From contig JANNLO010000205.1 of assembly GCA_031396835.1 (NCBI GenBank), positions 1 to 49,138 on the forward strand: DNA of 49,138 nucleotides. The letters run 5' to 3'. Both the position numbers and the translations under genes were made by a program. A model generated the notes under the pieces. The model ran no database searches, was not told where the DNA came from, and saw nothing but the letters and a program-made list of their open reading frames with translations. The stretch comes from Snowella sp031396835 (GTDB taxonomy: Bacteria; Cyanobacteriota; Cyanobacteriia; Cyanobacteriales; Microcystaceae). This document shows, piece after piece, positions 17,181 through 25,980 of this stretch (position 1 is the stretch's first letter; every line of letters starts with the position of its first letter).

Positions 17181-18158
17181 TTAATTTTCTAGAAACTGTC
17201 CCATCTGACGAAATTTCTGGTAACGTAATTCTCGCCGTTGGTGAGGCGTTAATTGGGAAAGATTATCTAGATGATGCAGAATCGACTTTTTAAGAAAAAA
17301 GGATGCTTGAATCGGGTTGGAATGGGCTGCACCAGAGGGTTCAGGAATAATATCATCAATAATTTTTAATTCTTTTAAATCTTTGGAAGTGATTTTTAAA
17401 GCGATCGCCGCTTTGTCGGATTTTTTGGCATCTTTCCAAAGAATTGCCGCACAGGCTTCAGGAGTTGCAACGGTATAAACCGCGTGTTCTAACATTAAAA
17501 CCCGATCCCCGACTCCAATCCCCAAAGCCCCGCCCGATCCGCCTTCGCCAATAACTGTACAAATAATCGGAACTTCAAAACTAAACATTTGCCGCAAATT
17601 ATAGGCGATCGCTTCTCCCTGTCCTAATTTTTCAGCTTCTATTCCTGCCCAAGCTCCAGGCGTATCAATAAAAGTGATAATCGGCATCCCAAATTGTTCA
17701 GCGTGTTCCATCAAGCGTAATGCTTTGCGATAACCTCCAGGGGCAGGCATTCCAAAATTACGAGCAACATTATCTTTGGTATCACGGCCTTTTTGATGAC
17801 CCAAAATCACCACAGGACGACCTTCTAATCGAGCAACGCCGCCAACTAAGGCCGGATCATCAGAGCCACTGCGATCCCCGTGCAGTTCAAACCAATCATC
17901 GGCGATCGCTTGAATATAGTCGAGAGTGCTGGGGCGACGAGGATGACGGGCTAATTGCAACTGTTGAGAAGGATTGAGATTACTAAAAATTTCTTGGCGT
18001 AACTGGTCAGCTCGACCTTCTAACTGGGCTAGTTGTTCTGAAACATCAACATTTTCGGCTTGGGCCAATTCTCGAATTTGGTTAATTTTTTCTTCTAATT
18101 CGTAAAGTGGTTTTTCAAAATCGAGTAAAAAAATTCGGCGATCGCTAGTTTTGGTCAT
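17181..18158 (-). CDS. accA: Acetyl-CoA carboxylase carboxyltransferase subunit alpha
   Basis: AccA with AccD transfers the carboxyl group from biotin to acetyl-CoA, making malonyl-CoA for fatty acids. The 325-residue protein matches bacterial AccA from the N-terminal helix FEKPLYELEEKINQIRELA through ELHGDRSGSDDPALVGGVAR, GHQKGRDTKDNVARNFG and the oxyanion-hole region IGEGGSGGALGIGVGDRVLM to the C-terminal HRRELRYQKFRQMG. Length is normal. accD is not in this window, as is usual in cyanobacteria where acc genes are scattered. Confidence 0.96.
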   Translation of the reverse strand: MTKTSDRRIFLLDFEKPLYELEEKINQIRELAQAENVDVSEQLAQLEGRADQLRQEIFSNLNPSQQLQLARHPRRPSTLDYIQAIADDWFELHGDRSGSDDPALVGGVARLEGRPVVILGHQKGRDTKDNVARNFGMPAPGGYRKALRLMEHAEQFGMPIITFIDTPGAWAGIEAEKLGQGEAIAYNLRQMFSFEVPIICTVIGEGGSGGALGIGVGDRVLMLEHAVYTVATPEACAAILWKDAKKSDKAAIALKITSKDLKELKIIDDIIPEPSGAAHSNPIQASFFLKKSILHHLDNLSQLTPHQRRELRYQKFRQMGQFLEN

Positions 18159-18543
18159 TTTGCCTGGACAAGACTGTAATTATTACCTTTGCATAACAAA
18201 ATCAATGCTAATCCACCATTGTACCGTAAGCCTGATGCAAGTTGGATTCTGAAGAACTTTCACCCTCAGGCAACCGCAGACAATTTTTATATACTTTATG
18301 AAATCACTAACCTCAAGAAAATCCGTTATCTTGGTAATAAATAGATTAAATAACTCACTATTTTCTTGTCACTATTGCTATGATTAGCATTATCTTTTTT
18401 GAGCAATTCCTGTTAATTTAATTAATATTTATCTTTCTTACAAAATGCGATCGCCTAATCTAGAAATTGGGATTGTTCAAAATAAAAAAATCACAACTTA
18501 CTAATATTCAGATTTAATAATTTTTAATAACTTTTAATAAACC
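18159..18543. other. Divergent intergenic region, accA to Hsp70-like gene
   Basis: This 385-bp AT-rich gap must contain promoters for both divergent genes. I found no -10/-35 pair good enough to name, no ORF with a coding feel and no terminator hairpin. Confidence 0.4.
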
Positions 18544-20136
18544 GTGTCCTACGCAATTGATTTTGGAACAAGTAACACCGTCATCGCCCGTTGGAATGCT
18601 GCCACTCAAAAGCCTGAAACTGTTAAGCTAGCAGGACTTTCCCAACAATTGAGCGACAATCCGCCTTTAATTCCTAGCCTAATTTATGTTGAAAATGCTA
18701 GTTCTGAACAAGTTTTAGCAGGGCAAACTATACGCGATCGGGGCTTAGATATTAGTGTTGATCCACGTTTTTTTCGCGGATTTAAACGGGGAATTGGCAC
18801 AAAAATACCAGGATTTTTACCTGAATTAGATGAAAAAATAATCACTTTTGAACAGCTAGGAAATTGGTATTTAGGTAAACTTATTCAACAATTACAACAG
18901 GAAAACCAAGGAAAAATTGAATCGTTAATTCTGACTGTTCCCGTGGATAGTTTTGAATCCTATCGTCAATGGCTGAGTCAAATTTGTCAGCAATGGTCAA
19001 TTGAACAAGTGAGAATGCTGGATGAACCGACAGCCGCAGCTTTGGGATATGGAGCGACTGATGCCGATGTTTTATTGGTGATGGATTTTGGTGGCGGAAC
19101 AGTCGATTTTTCTTTGGTGCAACTGAATGCTGATAATCGCAAAAATAAAAATCAGGGTTTCTTGTTAAAGTTAGGCGACAAATTTTTAGGAAATAGTTCA
19201 GGGCAAAAAACAAAACTAGCCCGTGTTTTAGCCAAAGCTGGGGCAAATTTGGGCGGAACGGATTTAGATTATTGGATTGCGGATTATTTTGCAGAAAGGT
19301 TACCAAAATCAGCTTTAGCAACACGTTTAGCAGAAAAGTTAAAAATTCAATTGTCGAACCAAGAAACGGCAACAGAAGTGTATTTCAATGATCAAACCTT
19401 TGATAGTTATGAATTGAGTCTAGATCAAGCGGGTTTTAAGCAAATTTTGCAAGACCATAATTTTTTCGCTCAACTGGATGAATTGATGACCCAAGTTTTG
19501 CAACAAGGCAGACGTAATGGCATTGAAATAATTGATATTGACGGAGTTTTGCTAGTGGGTGGAACCTGCCAGATTCCCGCATTACAATCCTGGGTTGGAG
19601 AATATTTTGAGCTAAATAAAATTCGGTGTAATCGTCCTTTTGAGGCGATCGCGTTAGGTGCGCTACAAATTTCTCAAGGAATGGAAGTCAAGGACTTTTT
19701 ATATCACAGTTACGGCATTCGTTATTGGAATCGACGAAAAAATCTCCATAGTTGGCATCCTTTAATTTCGTCAGGACAAGCCTATCCCATGAAAACACCG
19801 ATTGAGTTAACACTGGGAGCATCTTTAGAAAATCAACCTAGTATCGAGTTAATTATTGGGGAATTAGGCACAAATACGGGAGCAACGGAAGTATATTTTG
19901 AAGGCGATCGCCTCTTAACCCGCCCCTTGGCTCGTGAACAACTTTCTGTTCAATCCCTCAATGATCGAGAAGGTTCGCGGAATATTGCCCGATTAAATCC
20001 TCCTGGTTATCCTGGTCGCGATCGCATTAAAGTTCAATTTTGGATCGATGAACAACGCTTTTTACGAATAAACGTCAAAGATCTACTAACTCAAGAATTT
20101 CTAATAGTCGATCAAATTGTGACCCAATTAAGTTAA
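18544..20136 (+). CDS. Hsp70-family (DnaK-like) protein with reduced C-terminal region
   Basis: The 530-residue protein has a full Hsp70/actin-type ATPase domain. Phosphate-1 motif IDFGTSNTVI is at 5-14, MLDEPTAAALGYG at 158-170, phosphate-2 DFGGGTVDF at 181-189 and the adenosine motif LLVGGTCQIP at 336-345. After about residue 390 it keeps a beta-rich piece ending near LRINVKDLLTQEF but no long helical lid, making it about 100 residues shorter than DnaK. Cyanobacteria carry several such divergent DnaK-like proteins without known clients. The start is GTG at 18544. It stands alone, without dnaJ or grpE. Confidence 0.85.
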   Translation: MSYAIDFGTSNTVIARWNAATQKPETVKLAGLSQQLSDNPPLIPSLIYVENASSEQVLAGQTIRDRGLDISVDPRFFRGFKRGIGTKIPGFLPELDEKIITFEQLGNWYLGKLIQQLQQENQGKIESLILTVPVDSFESYRQWLSQICQQWSIEQVRMLDEPTAAALGYGATDADVLLVMDFGGGTVDFSLVQLNADNRKNKNQGFLLKLGDKFLGNSSGQKTKLARVLAKAGANLGGTDLDYWIADYFAERLPKSALATRLAEKLKIQLSNQETATEVYFNDQTFDSYELSLDQAGFKQILQDHNFFAQLDELMTQVLQQGRRNGIEIIDIDGVLLVGGTCQIPALQSWVGEYFELNKIRCNRPFEAIALGALQISQGMEVKDFLYHSYGIRYWNRRKNLHSWHPLISSGQAYPMKTPIELTLGASLENQPSIELIIGELGTNTGATEVYFEGDRLLTRPLAREQLSVQSLNDREGSRNIARLNPPGYPGRDRIKVQFWIDEQRFLRINVKDLLTQEFLIVDQIVTQLS

Positions 20137-20164
20137 ATCTTGATGTTTAATCCAGATTTCTAAG

Positions 20165-20422
20165 CTAATTTTGAGTTTGCTCAATGCGAGTAGGATTTTG
20201 AGGTTTATCAGCCAATCCAAATTTTTGGAGGAGTTGAACAATCCCAAAGGCGACAATTACGCCAATCAGCAATCCACTACCCATTAAAATAAAAAACCAA
20301 TTTCTAGCTTGTTTTTCGGCTACTTTTCTACGTTCTAAGGGAATATCCGAAAAATCTGGCTTTTGCTTGACAGAAGCGGAAAAGTCGTCATTTTGTCCGT
20401 TGGGTGGGGAAGGAAAGTTCAT
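20165..20422 (-). CDS. Small single-span membrane protein
   Basis: The 85-residue protein has a polar N-terminus (MNFPSPPNGQNDDFSASVKQ), then LERRKVAEKQARNWFFILMG leading into one membrane helix (about 46-67, with GSGLLIGVIVAFGIVQLL) and a short polar tail. It is a type found conserved in cyanobacteria but I know no function. It is convergent with the Hsp70-like gene and 141 bp downstream of cpcT on the same strand. Confidence 0.6.
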   Translation of the reverse strand: MNFPSPPNGQNDDFSASVKQKPDFSDIPLERRKVAEKQARNWFFILMGSGLLIGVIVAFGIVQLLQKFGLADKPQNPTRIEQTQN

Positions 20423-20563
20423 GGTTTGTCCTCGCGTTTTTCTTATGTTAACTTGATTTTGGTTTAAGCAGAATCAGATATAAATGTTAACCCAAACCTG
20501 ATAATTTTCAAAGAATAATTAATATTGCGAAGTGAAATAAGAATGTTATTTTTTTTTTAATAA

Positions 20564-21154
20564 CTAAAATTCAACTTCATCAGCAAAATTAGCCCAACGT
20601 AAAAAATGGAAAGCTCCTGCAATAGAACCCCAAACCAATTCATCTGTTTGCGGATCATAACCTCGGTCTAAACTCATCAATTTGTGTTCATCAACTTCAA
20701 AACTATTATCAAGATAAGTTTCTTTCCCATTCCGCACAATAATACAGTTTTTCCCTGGTTTTACTTCTCCTTTAAAACTATTTCCTGTCCAATTCACAAT
20801 CATGTCGCAACCGTTCATTTTTTCGAGTTTATCTAATGTTAATTTAGCTAATATTTCTAAGTTTCTCGATGCTCCATAAAAATCTGTCTCACCCTTGATT
20901 TTATAATTTTCTAGCTCAATGTGATTATCCACAATTTTTAATTGCAACGCTCGCAAACGATAGGGTTGATTTAAGGCAAAATCATAAGCTTGTTCCAAAA
21001 ACAAAGTTGGTTCAGGAAAACGCGCCAAGGGTAAAGGACGAATACCGACGCGAATATGGGCATAAAAAGGTGGATTTTCAAAAGCTTGGGCTTGATTGCT
21101 AAAATCGGCAGTCATCCAACGAGCTAGGGTTTTAATGTCAGTGGCGTGAGTCAT
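20564..21154 (-). CDS. cpcT: Phycocyanobilin lyase CpcT (CpcT/CpeT family)
   Basis: CpcT attaches phycocyanobilin to the second cysteine (near position 153-155) of the phycocyanin beta subunit, an assembly step for phycobilisomes. The 196 residues fit the family in length and content: TLARWMTADFSNQAQAFENP at the N-terminus, GCDMIVNWTGNSFKGEVKPG in the middle and SLDRGYDPQTDELVWGSIAG near the end. CpcT and CpeT are close relatives; CpcT is the likelier name because I see no phycoerythrin genes here, but those could be elsewhere. The gene follows queC on the same strand with a 39-bp gap. Confidence 0.88.
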   Translation of the reverse strand: MTHATDIKTLARWMTADFSNQAQAFENPPFYAHIRVGIRPLPLARFPEPTLFLEQAYDFALNQPYRLRALQLKIVDNHIELENYKIKGETDFYGASRNLEILAKLTLDKLEKMNGCDMIVNWTGNSFKGEVKPGKNCIIVRNGKETYLDNSFEVDEHKLMSLDRGYDPQTDELVWGSIAGAFHFLRWANFADEVEF

Positions 21155-21193
21155 GGAAGTTTTGTAAATATAAAAAATCTAATTTTCAGAATA

Positions 21194-21907
21194 TCACTTA
21201 ACTGTTGGGGAATTAAGGTCATTCAAGCTTCTACCAACAACAGTACTGAGTTCGGGATAGCCTGCCGCAATTAGGGCTTGATCTCGTAAACGACAGGAAT
21301 CACACAAACCACAAGGTTCGGCTTCACCCTGATAGCAAGACCAGGTTTGTTCAATAGGAATTCCTAAGGCGATCGCTTGATGAACAATATCAATTTTGCT
21401 GCACCGAACTAGAGGCGCAATTAATTGAATAGAATTACCTTCAACTCCAACTTTAGAAGATAGATTTGCTAAGTTTTGATATGCTTCTAGGTATTCAGGG
21501 CGACAATCGGGATAACCAGAATAATCCACTGCATTAATCCCTAAATAAATGGCGGATGCACCTTTGGCTTCAGCAAGGGAAAGCGCGATCGCAATAAAAA
21601 CCGTATTTCTGCTAGGCACATAAGTAGAAGGAATAATGGTGGGATCAAGTCCTGTTTGAGGTAGTTTTATAGAAGAATCCGTCAGGGAAGAGCCGCCCCA
21701 GTCAGCTAAATTTACATCCACAATGTAGTGATCTTGAATCCCTAAAATTTGGGCAATCTGACTTGCCGCCGTTAATTCCCTGTGGTGGCGTTGTCCATAG
21801 CGAAAAGAAAGGGCAATAATCTTGTAGCCATCATTTTTGGCGATCGCAGCAGTAGTGGCGGAATCTAATCCCCCTGAGAGCAAAACAACAGCTTGAGGTT
21901 GAGACAT
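21194..21907 (-). CDS. queC: 7-cyano-7-deazaguanine synthase QueC
   Basis: QueC converts 7-carboxy-7-deazaguanine to preQ0 with ATP and ammonia, a step in queuosine synthesis for tRNA. The 237-residue protein has the ATP-pyrophosphatase loop SGGLDS (11-16), FRYGQRHHRE (35-44) and the family block SRNTVFIAIALSLAEAKGA. The zinc ligands C191, C199, C202 and C205 are all present. Length is normal. It probably forms a small transcription unit with cpcT downstream. Confidence 0.95.
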   Translation of the reverse strand: MSQPQAVVLLSGGLDSATTAAIAKNDGYKIIALSFRYGQRHHRELTAASQIAQILGIQDHYIVDVNLADWGGSSLTDSSIKLPQTGLDPTIIPSTYVPSRNTVFIAIALSLAEAKGASAIYLGINAVDYSGYPDCRPEYLEAYQNLANLSSKVGVEGNSIQLIAPLVRCSKIDIVHQAIALGIPIEQTWSCYQGEAEPCGLCDSCRLRDQALIAAGYPELSTVVGRSLNDLNSPTVK

Positions 21908-22034
21908 AAATTAAGTCGGATGTGCAAAAAAAGAGGGAAACCGACCAAGCATTCCTAGCAAGATCACCCCAACTTCCATGATAATGAAGAGAGTTCCCAA
22001 ATATACAGCTTTTGCCTTTCTAGCACCTGAATAA

Positions 22035-22805
22035 ATGCTTGACCAGATTCTCGATTCTTCCCTTGCCGTTGGCTTAAAAACTCCGTTAGTCTTAATTATT
22101 CTCATTATCTTAGAAGCCGTTCTTTCTGCCGATAATGCCATTGCGCTGGCCGCGATCGCCAAAGGGTTAAAAGATCGAGATTTACAACAAAAAGCCCTCA
22201 ATTTTGGTTTAGTAGTTGCTTATTTTTTAAGAGTTGGCTTGATTTTGACTGCGACTTGGGTAATGAACTATTGGCAATTTGAGCTAATTGGTGCGCTTTA
22301 TTTGCTTTGGCTAGTCTTCAATTATTTTCGCTCTAGTGAAGAAGATAATCAACATCACAGCGTAGAATTTACCTCATTTTGGCAAGCAATTCCCATGATT
22401 GCCGTTACTGATTTAGCTTTTTCTTTAGACAGTGTGACGACCGCGATCGCCATTGTCGATGATCTCTGGTTAATCCTAGTCGGCGGCGCGATTGGAGTTC
22501 TAACCCTACGATTTTTAGCGGGACTGTTTATTCGTTGGCTAACCGAGTTCAGCCATTTAGAAGATGCAGGCTTTATGACAGTTGGTTTAGTCGGATTGCG
22601 CCTATTATTACGCGTAATTAATCCTGAATTAGTCCCGCCTCAATGGGTTATGATAGTTGCGATCGCAGGCCTATTTACCTGGGGTTTTTCTCAGCGAAAT
22701 CCTGTCGAACCTCAAACAAACGATCAACCAATTACTTCTCAAGAAACAGATCAAAATTCAACCTTAAATTATCCCGTTTTGCCCGAAGCCCCAACAAAAA
22801 AATAG
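22035..22805 (+). CDS. TerC-family membrane protein
   Basis: TerC-family proteins are membrane transporters linked to manganese or tellurite handling; in plants and cyanobacteria relatives support thylakoid protein insertion or Mn export. The 256-residue protein has about seven membrane segments and the diagnostic acidic motifs in membrane helices: EAVLSADNAIALAAIA (about 27-42) and DLAFSLDSVTTAIAI (about 126-140). The C-terminal 35 residues are polar and variable. ATG at 22035 lies 127 bp from the divergent queC. I saw no convincing yybP-ykoY riboswitch in that gap. Confidence 0.88.
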   Translation: MLDQILDSSLAVGLKTPLVLIILIILEAVLSADNAIALAAIAKGLKDRDLQQKALNFGLVVAYFLRVGLILTATWVMNYWQFELIGALYLLWLVFNYFRSSEEDNQHHSVEFTSFWQAIPMIAVTDLAFSLDSVTTAIAIVDDLWLILVGGAIGVLTLRFLAGLFIRWLTEFSHLEDAGFMTVGLVGLRLLLRVINPELVPPQWVMIVAIAGLFTWGFSQRNPVEPQTNDQPITSQETDQNSTLNYPVLPEAPTKK

Positions 22806-22986
22806 GAAAAAAGCTCCTTGAGAAGACGCAAACTCTCTGTAGCAGAAAAGCGTGACATCAATAGCATTTGCCAACAAATTCCTATTAATTAAGCTTTACC
22901 CTAGAAAATCTAGCTATACGCTCACAAATAAAAATACTTCTAAGCTCAGCCTCAAAAACCATATCCTTAAGTTTAAATTTACTATT

Positions 22987-23016
22987 TTGTTAAATTTGTC
23001 AAAAACAAGTTATGAT
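22987..23016 (+). promoter_or_regulatory. Promoter of rplS
   Basis: TTGTTA (22987-22992) and TATGAT (23011-23016) are separated by 18 bp and match the sigma70 consensus at five and four or five positions. Transcription would start near 23023, giving a short leader before rplS. Confidence 0.55.
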
Positions 23017-23043
23017 GAGAAATTGTGAGTTTTTACTAACGTG

Positions 23044-23406
23044 ATGAACGCTGAAGCAATCATTAACTCGATAGAAGCAGAGTTCCTCAAGAACGACCTG
23101 CCCATCATCCATGTCGGCGACACAATCAAAGTCGGCGTTAAAATCGTGGAAGGTGGAAAAGAACGTGTCCAGCCCTATGAAGGCACTGTCATTGCCATGC
23201 GAAATGGCGGTATCAGCGAAACTATCACCGTACGAAAAGTTTTTCAAGGCGTAGGAGTCGAACGGGTTTTCCTGCTTCATTCTCCCCTAGTTGCCAATAT
23301 TAAAATTATTCGTCGGGGTAAGGTTCGCCGCGCCAAACTGTACTATCTACGCGATCGCGTCGGTAAGGCAACACGAATTAAACAACGTTTTGACCGCGCC
23401 CTCTAA
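23044..23406 (+). CDS. rplS: 50S ribosomal protein L19
   Basis: L19 sits at the 30S-50S interface. The 120 residues are typical: NAEAIINSIEAEFLKNDLP, GDTIKVGVKIVEGGKERVQP, YEGTVIAMRNGGISETITVR, then GVGVERVFLLHSP and the basic end RAKLYYLRDRVGKATRIKQR. Both a GTG (23041) and the adjacent ATG (23044) could start it; ATG is chosen. It opens the rplS-trnW-secE-nusG-rplK-rplA-rplJ-rplL cluster. Confidence 0.96.
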   Translation: MNAEAIINSIEAEFLKNDLPIIHVGDTIKVGVKIVEGGKERVQPYEGTVIAMRNGGISETITVRKVFQGVGVERVFLLHSPLVANIKIIRRGKVRRAKLYYLRDRVGKATRIKQRFDRAL

Positions 23407-23509
23407 AAAATAAAGAGGAAACGTAAACCTAACTAGATTCAGTTAGCGTCAAAATAAGATATGATGTTTAGGAGTTGGGAGCAAGCCAATTGGTAACTGC
23501 TCAGACTAT

Positions 23510-23582
23510 GCGCTCTTAGTTCAGTTGGTAGAACGCAGGTCTCCAAAACCTGATGTCGGGGGTTCAAGTCCTCCAGGGCGCG
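23510..23582 (+). tRNA. trnW: tRNA-Trp (CCA)
   Basis: A complete cloverleaf can be drawn. The acceptor is GCGCTCT (23510-23516) with AGGGCGC (23575-23581), with one G-T pair. The D stem is GTTC/GAAC, the anticodon stem CAGGT/ACCTG with loop CTCCAAA (anticodon CCA at 23543-23545), and the T arm GGGGG-TTCAAGT-CCTCC. Discriminator G is at 23582; the 3' CCA is not encoded. Its place between rplS and secE is a common cyanobacterial arrangement. Confidence 0.97.
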
Positions 23583-23692
23583 TTGACAACCAATAGCCCT
23601 AAAGTTAGTCAGAAAAACCGTGATTGCCGTCAAATCACAAAATTTTTTTTGACATTACCAGATAATTTCATCATTGACGGAGAGGCGAAATT

Positions 23693-23938
23693 GTGATCAG
23701 AAAAGAAGTGACAAAACCAGAACTGTCTGAGATAAAAAGTGTGAAAGCTAAACCTCAGATCGGTGTGTTCATAGATGAAACCAAAGAAGAACTGAAAAAA
23801 GTCGTTTGGCCCTCCCGACAACAACTTATCAGCGAATCAATCGCCGTCGTTTTGATGGTGGTTTTGGTAGCTACTATAATTTCTTTAGTGGATCACTTCT
23901 TTTCTTGGGTAGCCCGTCAACCCTTCTTGTTTGGTTGA
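23693..23938 (+). CDS. secE: Preprotein translocase subunit SecE
   Basis: SecE clamps SecY in the membrane translocon. The 81-residue protein is the short, single-span form usual in cyanobacteria. It carries the conserved amphipathic helix FIDETKEELKKVVWPSRQQL (about 26-45) and one membrane helix (about 50-70). GTG at 23693 follows GGAGAGG at about 8 bases. It lies directly upstream of nusG, the classic neighbour. Confidence 0.93.
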   Translation: MIRKEVTKPELSEIKSVKAKPQIGVFIDETKEELKKVVWPSRQQLISESIAVVLMVVLVATIISLVDHFFSWVARQPFLFG

Positions 23939-23972
23939 TTATTGCTACTTAAAGAAACACAAAGGTATTGAT

Positions 23973-24599
23973 ATGAGTTTTGCTGACGATCAATTACAAG
24001 TTTTGGAAGAAGATCAAGTAAAAGAAAAACCTCCTAAACAAGGTCGGTGGTATGCCGTTCAAGTTGCATCTGGTTGTGAAAAACGGGTGAAAGCCAATTT
24101 GGAACAACGGATTCATACTTTAGATGTGGCTAACCGTATTCTTCAAGTTGAAATTCCCAAAACTCCTATCGTAAAAGTTCGCAAAGATGGTTCTCGTCTG
24201 CACAGTGAAGAGAAAGTTTTTCCAGGTTATGTCTTAATCCGCATGCTAATGGATGATAATGCTTGGCAAGTGGTTAAAAATACTCCCCATGTCATCAACT
24301 TTGTCGGATCTGAACAAAAACGGCACTATGGCAGAGGTCGGGGCCATGTCAATCCTCTTCCTTTAAGCCCTGGCGAAGTTGATCGCATCTTCAGACAATC
24401 CGAAGAACAAGAGCCAGTGGTGAAATTTGAAATGCAAATGGGCGACAAAATCATGGTTCTCTCTGGTCCTTTTAAAGACTTTGCGGGAGAAGTGATCGAA
24501 GTCAGTCCTGAAAGAAGTAAGCTCAAAGCTTTATTGTCCATATTTGGTCGGGATACACCCGTCGAATTGGAATTTAACCAAGTAGAAAAACAAAACTAA
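23973..24599 (+). CDS. nusG: Transcription termination/antitermination protein NusG
   Basis: NusG binds RNA polymerase and links it to Rho and to the ribosome. The 208-residue protein has the NGN domain (WYAVQVASGCEKRVKANLEQ, then VFPGYVLIRMLMDDNAWQVV) and a C-terminal KOW domain (GDKIMVLSGPFKDFAGEVIE). The first 25 residues are an acidic cyanobacterial extension. ATG at 23973 follows AAAGG at a good distance; a TTG at 23931 overlapping secE is an unlikely start. Confidence 0.95.
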   Translation: MSFADDQLQVLEEDQVKEKPPKQGRWYAVQVASGCEKRVKANLEQRIHTLDVANRILQVEIPKTPIVKVRKDGSRLHSEEKVFPGYVLIRMLMDDNAWQVVKNTPHVINFVGSEQKRHYGRGRGHVNPLPLSPGEVDRIFRQSEEQEPVVKFEMQMGDKIMVLSGPFKDFAGEVIEVSPERSKLKALLSIFGRDTPVELEFNQVEKQN

Positions 24600-24609
24600 C
24601 TATTTAGCA

Positions 24610-25035
24610 ATGGCAAAGAAAGTCGTCGCTCTGATTAAGCTCGCGCTTCCTGCGGGAAAGGCTAATCCTGCACCTCCTGTGGGCCCTGCTTTGGGTCAAC
24701 ATGGGGTCAATATTATGGCCTTCTGCAAGGAATACAATGCAAAAACGGCTGATCAACCTGGAATGATTATTCCTGTTGAAATTTCAGTCTATGAAGACCG
24801 TAGTTTTACATTTGTTCTGAAAACGCCTCCTGCTTCGGTTTTAATCCGTAAAGCGGCTGGGGTTGATAGAGGTTCTAATGAACCCAATAAGAAAAAGGTA
24901 GGGGCTATTTCTCGTGATCAACTCAGGGAAATTGCTCAAACGAAACTGCCTGATCTCAATGCGAATGACATTGATGCGGCCATGAACATTGTCGAAGGAA
25001 CTGCCCGTAATATGGGTATTACCGTCAAAGACTAG
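24610..25035 (+). CDS. rplK: 50S ribosomal protein L11
   Basis: L11 forms the base of the GTPase-associated stalk. The 141-residue sequence is canonical: VVALIKLALPAGKANPAPPV, GPALGQHGVNIMAFCKEYNA, then TFVLKTPPASVLIRKAAG and the C-terminal NIVEGTARNMGITV. Length is normal. It starts 10 bp after nusG. Confidence 0.97.
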   Translation: MAKKVVALIKLALPAGKANPAPPVGPALGQHGVNIMAFCKEYNAKTADQPGMIIPVEISVYEDRSFTFVLKTPPASVLIRKAAGVDRGSNEPNKKKVGAISRDQLREIAQTKLPDLNANDIDAAMNIVEGTARNMGITVKD

Positions 25036-25135
25036 TTGATAATTGATAGTTAAGCTGTGTTGTTTAACAATACTAAAAAACTAAAAAATTACTAATTGTT
25101 CAACTAGATTGCTAGAAACTTGTTAATGCAAACTA

Positions 25136-25167
25136 GTCAGGGGAGAAGCTAAAAACTTCGTTATGAC
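25136..25167 (+). promoter_or_regulatory. Imperfect stem-loop just upstream of rplA
   Basis: GTCA (25136-25139) pairs with TGAC (25164-25167) and GAAG (25145-25148) with CTTC (25156-25159), leaving an asymmetric internal loop of GGGGA against GTTA. It ends three bases before the rplA ribosome site AAGGAG (25171-25176). Ribosomal L1 is known to repress its own mRNA by binding an rRNA-like stem with an internal loop; this could be such a site, by inference only. Confidence 0.35.
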
Positions 25168-25188
25168 CCAAGGAGATCTAATCTAAAA

Positions 25189-25905
25189 ATGTCATCAAAA
25201 ATCTCGAAACGCTTTAAAGAAGCTTTTGCTAAGGTTAATCAAAATAAGGTTTATGAACCGTCCGAGGCGATCGCCTTATTAAAAGAGACGGCAACAGCGA
25301 AATTTGATGAAACAGCAGAAGTCCATGTTCGGTTAGGAATTGATCCCAAATACACTGACCAACAATTGAGAACAACGGTTTCTCTACCCAAAGGAACTGG
25401 TCAAAAGGTGCGAGTCGCCGTTATTGCCAGGGGTGAAAAAGTCCAGGAAGCAAAAAATGCTGGGGCTGATGTGGCTGGTTCAGAAGAATTAATCGACGAA
25501 ATTCAGGCTGGCATGATGGACTTTGATGTGCTGATTGCGACACCTGATATGATGCCGAAAATTGCCAGATTGGGACGGGTACTTGGGCCGCGTGGTTTAA
25601 TGCCTTCTCCTAAAGGTGGCACTGTTACTACTGATTTAGCGGGTGCGATCAATGAATATAAAGCAGGGAAATTAGAATTTCGGGCTGACAGGACGGGGAT
25701 CGTTCATGTTATGTTTGGAAAAGCATCCTTTTCTGCTGAAGATTTACTGACAAACCTGAAAGCATTACAAGAAACTATTGACCGCAATCGTCCTTCTGGA
25801 GCGAAAGGTCGTTTCTGGCGCAGTATTTATATTTCTTCTGCGATGGGTCCTTCCATTCAAGTGGATATTAGTGGTCTGCGTGACCTCAAGTTCTTGGAAA
25901 GCTAA
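25189..25905 (+). CDS. rplA: 50S ribosomal protein L1
   Basis: L1 forms the mobile stalk at the ribosomal E site and is a translational repressor in many bacteria. The 238 residues are canonical: SEAIALLKETATAKFDETAE, then VHVRLGIDPKYTDQQLRTTV, GRVLGPRGLMPSPKGGTV and the basic GKLEFRADRTGIVHVMFGKA. ATG at 25189 is preceded by AAGGAG at 25171-25176. The 153-bp gap after rplK is longer than others in the operon and holds a stem-loop. Confidence 0.97.
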   Translation: MSSKISKRFKEAFAKVNQNKVYEPSEAIALLKETATAKFDETAEVHVRLGIDPKYTDQQLRTTVSLPKGTGQKVRVAVIARGEKVQEAKNAGADVAGSEELIDEIQAGMMDFDVLIATPDMMPKIARLGRVLGPRGLMPSPKGGTVTTDLAGAINEYKAGKLEFRADRTGIVHVMFGKASFSAEDLLTNLKALQETIDRNRPSGAKGRFWRSIYISSAMGPSIQVDISGLRDLKFLES

Positions 25906-25980
25906 GACAGAAGTAAAATTTTAGGGAGATTTTTCCTGAAATAGAAACTTCTTAGACTTTAGAAGAAAACAACAAAACTC

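Noticed and set aside
21908..22034. Possible manganese (yybP-ykoY) riboswitch before terC
   Set aside because: TerC genes often have one, but I could not find the paired conserved loops in the 127-bp gap.
21911..22201. 96-codon minus-strand frame across the terC start, with a hydrophobic C-terminal part
   Set aside because: Two-thirds is antisense to terC; the hydrophobic end matched none of the small photosystem or cytochrome subunits I compared it with from memory.
23429..23446. CTAACT/AGTTAG hairpin between rplS and trnW as a terminator
   Set aside because: The 6-bp stem has no T-run after it, so it is more likely incidental or an RNA-processing signal.
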